5,239 nt of DNA from an uncultured Cloacibacillus sp. (GTDB lineage Bacteria > Synergistota > Synergistia > Synergistales > Synergistaceae), in contig CAKSWL010000175.1 of assembly GCA_934511335.1 (NCBI GenBank), positions 1-5,239 of the forward strand. Direction: 5' to 3'. Both the position numbers and the translations under genes were made by a program. Shown piece after piece: positions 1 through 5,239 of this stretch. The notes under the pieces were generated by a model that saw nothing but the letters and a program-made list of their open reading frames with translations, was not told the origin of the DNA and did not search any database. Positions within the stretch are counted from its first letter, which is position 1; each line of letters begins with the position of its first letter.

Positions 1-705
1 GGTGACGACCTGCCCCTTCTGTACCAGCACGGAGCCGGGGCGGATCTCTTTTATGACGGAGGGGATCTGCGCGGCGACGTCGTCACGCAGCTTTTGAACC
101 ATCTCGACGTCGGACTGGAGAGAGGGATTGAGGACGACGTCGAGCATTTGAAAGGCGATGTTGCGCTCGGACTGCGAAAGCCCCGTCTCCTTGAGGTATT
201 TCCAGATGAGGGTGGTCTGCTGTTCCCGGTCCGTCGACTCGTCGCGGACCTTCAGACCGATCTCAAGGGCGGCGTCGACGATCGACTTTTGGGAAGCGGG
301 ATTTTGCCTGTTATAGATATTGAGCAGCGGCGCATTGAACAGCTGCCTGAGCTCGCCCTTTTCAAGAAGCTCGAGACGGCGGGAGACTTCGGAGGCGATC
401 TTTTCGTCCTGCACCATGACGTCGATGATACGCGAAGCGGCGCGCTGACGCAGTTCCAGCGTAGCCGCCCGGTCCTCGTAACGCGCCGACGTGAGGGCGA
501 AATATGTCTTCTCGGAGGGAATCCCTATCTGATAGTTTTCCCTCCGGTCGAACATGTACCAGTTGACGCTGACGAGCAGCGCGGCGACGCAGAGGAGGAT
601 AGCCCGAAAAAGTATGTACTGCCTGTTTTCGCGCTTAAAGGAAAATTTGCTGAATATCGTCTTTAGATTATCTCTCAGCCTGTTTTTCTGCTCTCCGTCT
701 GTCAT
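1..705 (-). CDS. 7TM-HD family membrane phosphohydrolase (PgpH/YqfF type), N-terminal part, cut by the window edge
   Basis: The minus strand is open from an ATG at 705-703 to base 1, giving exactly 235 codons with no stop, so the gene continues outside the window. The product starts with a basic cytoplasmic tail (about residues 1-28), then one hydrophobic segment (about 30-50, ILLCVAALLVSV), then a long soluble region. That region resembles the extracellular domain of 7TM-HD proteins: GIPSEKTYFALTS after the membrane, an AATLELRQRAA helix near 80-90, and an IRPGSVLVQKGQVVT segment at 221-235. Known members (Listeria PgpH, B. subtilis YqfF) follow this with seven membrane helices and a cytoplasmic HD domain that hydrolyses cyclic di-AMP. 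Neither part is in this window, so activity cannot be judged. The start is pinned by an in-frame TGA at 723-721, only 18 nt upstream, with no other usual start codon between. The gene overlaps the end of phoH by 38 nt, and phoH next to a 7TM-HD gene is a familiar order. The Shine-Dalgarno is weak (GAGGG, 12 nt from the ATG), suggesting coupled translation. Confidence 0.85.
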   Translation of the reverse strand, partial: MTDGEQKNRLRDNLKTIFSKFSFKRENRQYILFRAILLCVAALLVSVNWYMFDRRENYQIGIPSEKTYFALTSARYEDRAATLELRQRAASRIIDVMVQDEKIASEVSRRLELLEKGELRQLFNAPLLNIYNRQNPASQKSIVDAALEIGLKVRDESTDREQQTTLIWKYLKETGLSQSERNIAFQMLDVVLNPSLQSDVEMVQKLRDDVAAQIPSVIKEIRPGSVLVQKGQVVT

Positions 706-1663
706 AATCTTCGTAGGCCCTCACTATTCTCTGTACTATCTCGTGCCGCACGACGTCGCCGTCGTTGAGCTTGACGAAGGAGACCCCTGGTACTCCTTTC
801 AGGATATCCTGTACGACTTTGAGGCCGGATTCCTTCGTACCGGGCAGGTCGACCTGCGTAACATCTCCCGTTATTACGGCCTTCGAACCGAAGCCGAGGC
901 GGGTGAGGAACATCTTCATCTGCTCAGGCGTCGTGTTCTGCGCCTCGTCGAGGATGATAAAACTGTCGTTTAGCGTCCGTCCGCGCATATAGGCGAGCGG
1001 CGCGAGTTCAATGACGCCCTTCTCAAAATAGCGGTCGAACCTTTCCGCCGGCAGCAGTTCATAGAAGGCGTCGTAGAGCGGCCTCAGATAAGGGGCGACC
1101 TTTTCGTTCATATCGCCGGGAAGATAACCCAGGCGCTCCCCCGCCTCGACGACGGGCCGCACGAGAATTATGCGGCTGATCTTCGCGGACTTTAGATAGG
1201 CGACGGCCTGGGCGACGGCGAGATAGGTCTTTCCGGTGCCGGCGGGGCCGATGCCGAAGGTTATATCGTTGTCGCGAATAGCCTGGATATAGCCCCTCTG
1301 TCCGTTCGTATAAGGGCGAATGGCCTTGCCCCTGTTGCTGATGCAGACGATGTCGTTGTACAGCGACCGCAGGTTCACCGTCTCGCCCTTCTGTATGCTG
1401 TGGAGCCCGTAGCGTATCTCGGCGCTGTTGAACTTATGTCCGGAGAGCGAAAGCTCGGCGTACTGCACAAGCAGGTTCTCCAGTTTTTTTATCAGCCTTT
1501 CATCGTCGCCTTTAATAGAGAGCGAGCTGCCCCGCGCGTATACCTTCACGGGAAAGCTCTGCTCGACAAGGCGCAGGATCTCTTCATGCTCGGCCAGCAG
1601 CTTCACGACGGAGGCGTCGGTGAACGAGAGGAGATTTTCGGCCTCCTGTTTCGTTTCTTTCAT
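668..1663 (-). CDS. phoH: PhoH-family P-loop ATPase (PhoH/YbeZ type)
   Basis: A complete 331-residue protein ending in TAA, of normal length for PhoH/YbeZ proteins. The N-terminal part (about 1-110) matches the small RNA-binding-like region of the family. The ATPase core follows: Walker A GPAGTGKT at 139-146, ILVRPVVEAGERLGYLPGD at 166-184, Walker B FIILDEAQ at 235-242 with D239 and E240, and GDVTQVDLP at 266-274. All key residues look intact. In other bacteria PhoH/YbeZ works with the endoribonuclease YbeY and is tied to RNA processing and ribosome maturation. The exact reaction is not settled, and assigning that role here is inference. The ATG at 1663-1661 is the only reasonable start, because an in-frame TAG (the stop of the NifU-like gene) lies 15 nt upstream and no ATG, GTG or TTG codon lies between. 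There is no good Shine-Dalgarno, so translation probably depends on the gene before it. The 3' end overlaps the 7TM-HD gene. Confidence 0.96.
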   Translation of the reverse strand: MKETKQEAENLLSFTDASVVKLLAEHEEILRLVEQSFPVKVYARGSSLSIKGDDERLIKKLENLLVQYAELSLSGHKFNSAEIRYGLHSIQKGETVNLRSLYNDIVCISNRGKAIRPYTNGQRGYIQAIRDNDITFGIGPAGTGKTYLAVAQAVAYLKSAKISRIILVRPVVEAGERLGYLPGDMNEKVAPYLRPLYDAFYELLPAERFDRYFEKGVIELAPLAYMRGRTLNDSFIILDEAQNTTPEQMKMFLTRLGFGSKAVITGDVTQVDLPGTKESGLKVVQDILKGVPGVSFVKLNDGDVVRHEIVQRIVRAYEDYDRRRAEKQAER

Positions 1664-1678
1664 TACTTTAGAGTTCGC

Positions 1679-1912
1679 CTATACCCTTTCTACCGCCTTG
1701 ACCTCGGGCACCTCGGCGATCACGGCCTGTTCGACCGTCATGCGCAGCGTCTCGAGCGCGAAGGGGCAGCTGCCGCAAGCGCCCTCCATCGCGACATAAA
1801 GCGTGGCGGTGGGTTCGTCGTATCTTACGAAAGAGCAGTCGCCGCCGTGCGACTGAAGCGCGGGCGATACGTGGTTGGCAAGTACTTCCTTGATTTTCTC
1901 TTCTGTGGTCAT
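1679..1912 (-). CDS. small NifU C-terminal-domain protein (Fe-S cluster carrier/scaffold)
   Basis: A 77-residue protein consisting of a single NifU C-terminal (Nfu-type) domain. Visible marks are SHGGDCSFVRYD at 21-32, and ACGSCPFALETLRMTVEQA at 45-63 with the CxxC pair C46 and C49. In known Nfu proteins this pair binds a [4Fe-4S] cluster, often at a dimer interface, for transfer to target enzymes. Stand-alone domains of this size are common in Firmicutes and related bacteria. The start at 1912-1910 is chosen because GGAGG sits 7 nt upstream and the family homology begins there. A longer reading from 2008 would overlap mazG by 80 nt and add a tail unlike the family. The gene starts 16 nt after the mazG stop, and phoH begins 15 nt after its TAG stop, in the same frame. 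The target proteins cannot be told from the sequence. The two flanking enzymes are not known Fe-S proteins. Confidence 0.93.
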   Translation of the reverse strand: MTTEEKIKEVLANHVSPALQSHGGDCSFVRYDEPTATLYVAMEGACGSCPFALETLRMTVEQAVIAEVPEVKAVERV

Positions 1913-1919
1913 AAGAATT

Positions 1920-1924
1920 CCTCC
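1920..1924 (-). promoter_or_regulatory. Shine-Dalgarno of the NifU-like gene
   Basis: GGAGG lies 7 nt before the ATG at 1912 and fills most of the 16-nt gap after the mazG stop. It is preceded by an A/T-rich stretch formed by the last mazG codons. It decides in favour of the 77-residue start over the longer reading from 2008. Confidence 0.85.
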
Positions 1925-1928
1925 AAAT

Positions 1929-2729
1929 TTATTTATTTTTTGCTTCTTTCCAAAACTCGTCAAGCTCGTCCAGAGTATAATCTTTCCACGGACGGCCGGA
2001 TTTTTCAACTAACTTTTCCACATCCCTGAAGCGGGCCGCAAATTTTTCGCAGGCACGGTGAAGATTTATCTCGGGGTCGATCCCCAGGTGGCGCGAGAGG
2101 TTGACGGCGGCGAAAATCAGGTCTCCCAGCTCCTCTGCCGTCTCTTCTTTGTCCTTGCAGCTCAGCGCCTCTTTCAGTTCGGAGAGCTCCTCCTCAACCT
2201 TAGCCAGTACTGGGGCGGCGTCGCCCTTCGGCCAGTCGAAGCCGGGCTTCGCGGCGCGCTCCTGTATCCGGTAGGCGCGCAGCAGCGCGGGCATGCCGCG
2301 CGGGATGCCCGCCATATAGGAAGAATCCTCCTCCTTGCCCCGGCGCTCCGCCGATTTTATCCGCTCCCAGTTGCGAAGCACATCGTCTGAGTCTTTGACG
2401 CTTACGCCGCCAAAGACGTGCGGGTGGCGTCTGACAAGCTTATTGGTCAGACCGTCCATCACGTTCGCTATCGTAAAATCTCCGCGCTCCTCCGCCATAC
2501 AGGAGATAAATATTACTTGAAGCATCAGATCCCCGCATTCCTCGCACATGTTAGGGATGTTTTCGTCTTCTATCGCCTGAATTAGCTCGTAGGCCTCTTC
2601 GATTATATAGCGCCGCAGCGACATATAGTCCTGCTCGCGGTCCCAGGGGCAGCCGTCCGGCGCTCTGAGACGTTTCATCACTTCGACAAGTTTAACAAAT
2701 TTTTCCGACATAGGTTTTTCTTCCCGCAT
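1929..2729 (-). CDS. mazG: nucleoside triphosphate pyrophosphohydrolase MazG
   Basis: A 266-residue protein ending in TAA with two MazG domains in tandem, the usual layout and length of E. coli-type MazG. The family opening LRAPDGCPWDREQ is at 21-33. Domain one has EEAYE at 44-48 and the pair E63/E64 with D67, followed by RRHPHVFGG at 100-108. The conserved GIPRGMPALLRA (141-152) and KPGFDW (161-166) lead to domain two, with EEELSE at 179-184 and EELGD at 199-203. These acidic residues bind Mg2+ in the family, which hydrolyses NTPs and dNTPs to monophosphate and pyrophosphate and helps clear abnormal nucleotides. One oddity is Cys at 62 and 65, the second replacing the usual Leu of the EELGD motif in domain one. 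The ATG at 2729 is preferred because GGAGG lies 8 nt upstream. A second ATG at 2711 (MSEKFVK) has only a weak site and would shorten the protein by six residues. The gene begins 26 nt after the mfd stop. Confidence 0.96.
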   Translation of the reverse strand: MREEKPMSEKFVKLVEVMKRLRAPDGCPWDREQDYMSLRRYIIEEAYELIQAIEDENIPNMCEECGDLMLQVIFISCMAEERGDFTIANVMDGLTNKLVRRHPHVFGGVSVKDSDDVLRNWERIKSAERRGKEEDSSYMAGIPRGMPALLRAYRIQERAAKPGFDWPKGDAAPVLAKVEEELSELKEALSCKDKEETAEELGDLIFAAVNLSRHLGIDPEINLHRACEKFAARFRDVEKLVEKSGRPWKDYTLDELDEFWKEAKNK

Positions 2730-2736
2730 GGACGAT

Positions 2737-2743
2737 CCCTCCC
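2737..2743 (-). promoter_or_regulatory. Shine-Dalgarno of mazG
   Basis: GGGAGGG sits in the 26-nt gap between the mfd stop and mazG, with its GGAGG core 8 nt before the ATG at 2729. It supports the upstream ATG over the alternative at 2711, which has only GGGAAG in front of it. Confidence 0.8.
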
Positions 2744-2755
2744 GCCTGCACTATT

Positions 2756-5239
2756 CTAGCAGATTGACGCGGGATTTTGTTCCTGAATTATCCGCGCGAT
2801 ATCCTTAATTCCCGGAAATCCGCCGGGGCCGATGAAGCCGTCAAGGCGCCGCCGCCACTTGGGCGGCAGCTTCAGCCGCTCCCATGCTCCGTCGGGGCGC
2901 CCCTGCAGCACCAGCTCGTAGCGGCTGCAGACCATCTTCGTAAGTCCCAGCTCGTAAGAGGCGCCTTTTATCACCGCGACGTTGAACAGAAAATCGAGCT
3001 CCCTGGGAATCTTGCCGAAACGGTCCTCCGTCTCTTCGCGCAGCGCAAGCACCTCCGCGAGCGAATCGATCTTCAGCAGCCGGCGATAGAGGGTGACGCG
3101 CAGATTTTCCTGCGGCAGATAATCGCCGGGAATGGAGACGGGAAAGCCGATTTCCAGCGCCATCTGCGGCCGGTAGGTCCCCTTTATCTTGGCGATCTCC
3201 TCCGCGAGCAGGTCGCAGTATTTCTGATAGCCGATCTTGCTGGAGTTGCCGTGCTGCGAGATGCCGATCAGGTCGCCGCCCCCCCGTATCTGCAGGTCAC
3301 ACTGCGCCAGCTGATAACCAGCGCCAAGTTCGTCAAGCTCGGCGATGGCCTCGAGTCGCTCGCTGGACTCGACGGAAATGCGGACGTCGCTTGGATAGAA
3401 CAGAAAGGCGTAAGCCTGCTCCTCCCGGCGTCCTACGCGTCCGCGCAGCTGGTACATCTGGGCGAGGCCGAGTTCGTGCGCGTCGTCGACGATCAGCGTG
3501 TTCGCAGCGGGGATGTCCAGCCCGCTCTCGACTATCGTCGTGCAGACAAGGATGTCTATCCTTCCCGCAGCAAATTCGGACATCGTCTTTTCAAGCGCCG
3601 ACTCCGTCGTTTTGCTGTGCGCCACCGCGATGTTGAACTTTGGGAAGAGGCGCTTGAGCATGACGGCGCGCTCTTGCAGATCGTTTATTCTGTTATGGAC
3701 GAAGAATATCTGCCCGCCGCGGTTCTTCTCGCGCAGCACCGCGTTTTTCAGGAGCTCCTCGGAGAAGGGCCTCACCACGGTGATGACCGGCAGCCTTCTC
3801 TGCGGCGGAGTCTGCAAGACCGACATGTCGCGCAGTCCGCTGATAGAGAGCGAAAGCGAGCGCGGTATCGGCGTCGCGGAGAGCATAAGCATATCGACTC
3901 CAGGCATCGACCTTTTCAGATGTTCCTTGTGCATGACGCCGAAACGATGCTCTTCGTCGACGATCACAAGGCCTAGATCCTTGAATTTTACGTCGTCGGC
4001 CAGTATGCGGTGGGTCCCGATAAGGATATCCACCTTGCCCTCGCTGAGATCCTGCAAGATTTTTTTCTGCTGCCCAATGGGGACGAAGCGCGATATCGCC
4101 TCTACGCGTATCGGCGTATTCGCAAAACGAGCAGTGAAGGTCTCAAAATGCTGCTGGGCGAGCAGCGTCGTCGGCACCATGATCGCCGTCTGTTTCCCAG
4201 CAAATACCGCCTTGCCCGCCGCGCGGATCGCGACTTCGGTCTTGCCGAAGCCGACGTCGCCGACGATGAGGCGGTCCATCGGTACGGGGCGCTCCATGTC
4301 GCGCTCCACGTCTTCGATCGCCCGAAGTTGGTCGACGGTCTCTTTATAGGTGAAACTTTCCTCCAGTTCGCGCATCATCTCCCGATTATCGGGAAAGGAA
4401 AAGCCTTTGCTCACCTCGCGCTCGGCGTATATTTGAACAAGTTCCGCGGCTGCCCGTTCCGCCAGCAGCTTCGCCTTTGAAGCGGCCCGTTTCCAGTGCG
4501 AGCCTTTCAGATTGTCGGCTGTCGGCTCCTGCCCCGGCAGCGGCGACCACGGCGAGATCTTATGGAACTGCATCACGGGTATGAGCAGCCGGCGTTCCTC
4601 TGCGAACTGCAGAATGAGATACTCCTGCTCTCCCTCCGCGGTCTTCACCTGCTCCGCGCCCAAATAAACGGCCACGCCATATTCGTCATGTACGACCCAT
4701 TGTCCGGGAATGAGCCCCGCCCCCCAGTCGCTGGGCGCCCGGTTTTCAATGCGCCGTCTCGCCACCGTGATGCCCGAAAGTTCGAGGTCGGTCATTACGG
4801 CGATTTTTGCGTCGCGGTCGATGAAACCCTCGCTCAGAATCCCCTCACAGGAATCAAAACCATTGAGCCGCCCCCACTGCAGATTGCGCTCGGCCTCCGA
4901 GACGACCTTGATCTTGAAACCCTCTCTGATCAAAGAGAGGCAGTATAGCTCAACATCTTTAAGTTTGCCCCGAAAATTCGGAAACTGCATGACCGCCATC
5001 CGCACTGCGCAGTTTTTGACATCCGGCAGGATGCGGAGCCTTTTATAGGCGGTGAGAGCGGCGCAGAGCTTTTCCCAAGCCTCCCACGGTACGGCCCCCT
5101 CGCGATCGAGACTCTTCCAGAGCCAGACGGCATTTTCCGCCGTCGTATCGAGGCCGTGAGGGTCAAAAAAAATCACCCGCATATCAGCGGGGAAATAATT
5201 TTCCAGCACATTGTCGGATTTTGAGACAAGGCTCTGCAC
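2756..5239 (-). CDS. mfd: transcription-repair coupling factor Mfd, C-terminal 827 residues, 5' end cut by the window edge
   Basis: The frame is open from the right edge to a TAG at 2758-2756. The first codon seen is a GTG that is probably internal, because Mfd proteins are usually about 1000-1180 residues long, so roughly the first 200-300 residues are missing. In fragment numbering: the CarD-like RNA polymerase-interacting domain (about 175-240, with IPGQWVVHDEYGVAVYLG); Walker A GDVGFGKTE (327-335); PTTLLAQQH (356-364); GTHRIL (408-413); DEEHRFG (428-434); SATPIPR (454-460); IFFVHNRI (511-518); TTIVESGLDIP (567-577); QLRGRVGR (597-604); the TRG region with RLEAIAEL (628-635) and IRGGGDLIG (651-659); and the C-terminal domain with RVTLYRRLLKI and DRFGKIPREL (about 690-790). 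Mfd is an ATP-driven DNA translocase that pushes stalled RNA polymerase off damaged DNA and recruits UvrA for nucleotide excision repair. All helicase motifs look intact. It is the first gene of the visible run and ends 26 nt before mazG. RecG shares the helicase core, but the CarD-like domain and the C-terminal domain identify Mfd. Confidence 0.98.
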   Translation of the reverse strand: MQSLVSKSDNVLENYFPADMRVIFFDPHGLDTTAENAVWLWKSLDREGAVPWEAWEKLCAALTAYKRLRILPDVKNCAVRMAVMQFPNFRGKLKDVELYCLSLIREGFKIKVVSEAERNLQWGRLNGFDSCEGILSEGFIDRDAKIAVMTDLELSGITVARRRIENRAPSDWGAGLIPGQWVVHDEYGVAVYLGAEQVKTAEGEQEYLILQFAEERRLLIPVMQFHKISPWSPLPGQEPTADNLKGSHWKRAASKAKLLAERAAAELVQIYAEREVSKGFSFPDNREMMRELEESFTYKETVDQLRAIEDVERDMERPVPMDRLIVGDVGFGKTEVAIRAAGKAVFAGKQTAIMVPTTLLAQQHFETFTARFANTPIRVEAISRFVPIGQQKKILQDLSEGKVDILIGTHRILADDVKFKDLGLVIVDEEHRFGVMHKEHLKRSMPGVDMLMLSATPIPRSLSLSISGLRDMSVLQTPPQRRLPVITVVRPFSEELLKNAVLREKNRGGQIFFVHNRINDLQERAVMLKRLFPKFNIAVAHSKTTESALEKTMSEFAAGRIDILVCTTIVESGLDIPAANTLIVDDAHELGLAQMYQLRGRVGRREEQAYAFLFYPSDVRISVESSERLEAIAELDELGAGYQLAQCDLQIRGGGDLIGISQHGNSSKIGYQKYCDLLAEEIAKIKGTYRPQMALEIGFPVSIPGDYLPQENLRVTLYRRLLKIDSLAEVLALREETEDRFGKIPRELDFLFNVAVIKGASYELGLTKMVCSRYELVLQGRPDGAWERLKLPPKWRRRLDGFIGPGGFPGIKDIARIIQEQNPASIC
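5165..5191 (-). terminator. terminator-like stem-loop with T8 inside mfd (uncertain)
   Basis: Read on the minus strand, CCCGC (5191-5187) and GCGGG (5180-5176) form a perfect 5-bp GC stem around a 6-nt loop. A TGA trinucleotide and eight T residues (5172-5165) follow. This is the general shape of an intrinsic terminator, but the stem is short and the whole element lies inside mfd codons (PADMRVIFFD). It may be a chance product of the coding sequence. No other hairpin followed by a T-run was seen on this strand. Confidence 0.2.

Noticed and set aside
94..666. Plus-strand open frame of 190 codons near the left edge
   Set aside because: It is the antisense shadow of the 7TM-HD gene, whose minus-strand translation shows a membrane segment and family-like extracellular domain. 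The plus-strand product matches nothing I recognise.
844..857. Perfect 14-bp palindrome GCAGGTCGACCTGC in phoH
   Set aside because: It falls within codons for the conserved TQVDLPG segment of PhoH, far from any gene start, and has no second copy that I noticed. It is probably a chance product of codon choice.
1913..2008. N-terminal extension of the NifU-like protein from an ATG at 2008
   Set aside because: It overlaps mazG by 80 nt, adds residues unlike the family, and ignores the well-placed GGAGG in front of the ATG at 1912.
1400..2029. Plus-strand open frame of 209 codons crossing phoH, the NifU-like gene and the mazG end
   Set aside because: It crosses three real genes and two gene junctions on the opposite strand, with no domain and no convincing ribosome binding site.
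2287..2312. 8-bp inverted repeat GCGGGCAT/ATGCCCGC with a 10-nt loop in mazG
   Set aside because: It encodes the conserved GIPRGMP segment of MazG, whose repeated Gly/Pro codons produce the symmetry. No T-run follows it.
2777..3976. Long open frame (399 codons) on the plus strand inside mfd
   Set aside because: It lies fully antisense to the conserved helicase and C-terminal domains of mfd. The translation shows no family motif and has low-complexity Arg/Ala/Leu-rich composition. Biased third positions in the real gene explain the lack of stops.
3498..4349. Ser/Arg-rich plus-strand open frame (283 codons) inside mfd
   Set aside because: It is antisense to mfd helicase motifs, with no recognisable domain and composition typical of a shadow frame.
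4921..4940. 7-bp inverted repeat CCTCTCT/AGAGAGG around GATCAA in mfd
   Set aside because: It is inside coding sequence, with no T-run on either side and no position that would suggest an operator or terminator.
4930..5166. Small minus-strand open frame of 78 codons within mfd
   Set aside because: It is out of frame with mfd, which is clearly coding through this stretch, and shows no motif or supporting ribosome binding site.

Overview
This bacterial window is almost entirely coding, and every supported gene is on the minus strand. It reads from the high-coordinate end to the low-coordinate end as one tightly packed run: mfd (C-terminal part, enters from the right edge), mazG, a small NifU-domain Fe-S protein gene, phoH, and the N-terminal part of a 7TM-HD (PgpH/YqfF-type) membrane phosphohydrolase gene that leaves through the left edge. 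The gaps are 26, 16 and 15 nt, and the last pair overlaps by 38 nt, so a single transcript is likely. Its promoter would lie outside the window, upstream of or within the missing start of mfd. No gene-free stretch exceeds about 26 nt. I saw no tRNA, rRNA, CRISPR array, insertion sequence or phage gene.

Region by region: 2756-5239 carries 827 codons of the transcription-repair coupling factor Mfd, with the CarD-like RNA polymerase-interacting domain, all superfamily 2 helicase motifs, the TRG region and the C-terminal domain. 1929-2729 encodes a two-domain MazG nucleotide pyrophosphohydrolase. 1679-1912 encodes a 77-residue NifU C-terminal-domain protein with a CxxC motif. 668-1663 encodes a PhoH-family ATPase. 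1-705 encodes the cytoplasmic tail, first transmembrane helix and much of the extracellular domain of a 7TM-HD protein. This last gene runs off the window without a stop codon.

The set looks like core housekeeping: transcription-coupled DNA repair (Mfd), cleaning of the nucleotide pool (MazG), Fe-S cluster handling (NifU domain), RNA metabolism (PhoH) and probably cyclic-dinucleotide turnover (7TM-HD). The phoH to 7TM-HD order, usually followed by ybeY, is familiar from Firmicutes and related bacteria. Moderate GC, with AGA/AGG and ATA codons in use, and this gene order would fit a Synergistota-type or Firmicutes-type bacterium. That assignment is a low-confidence inference.

I do not see a previously undescribed system here. 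The points worth a second look are small: a terminator-like stem-loop plus T8 inside mfd, an unusual CxxC in a conserved metal-binding motif of MazG, a NifU/PhoH junction in the same frame separated only by an amber codon, and weak ribosome binding sites for the last two genes.
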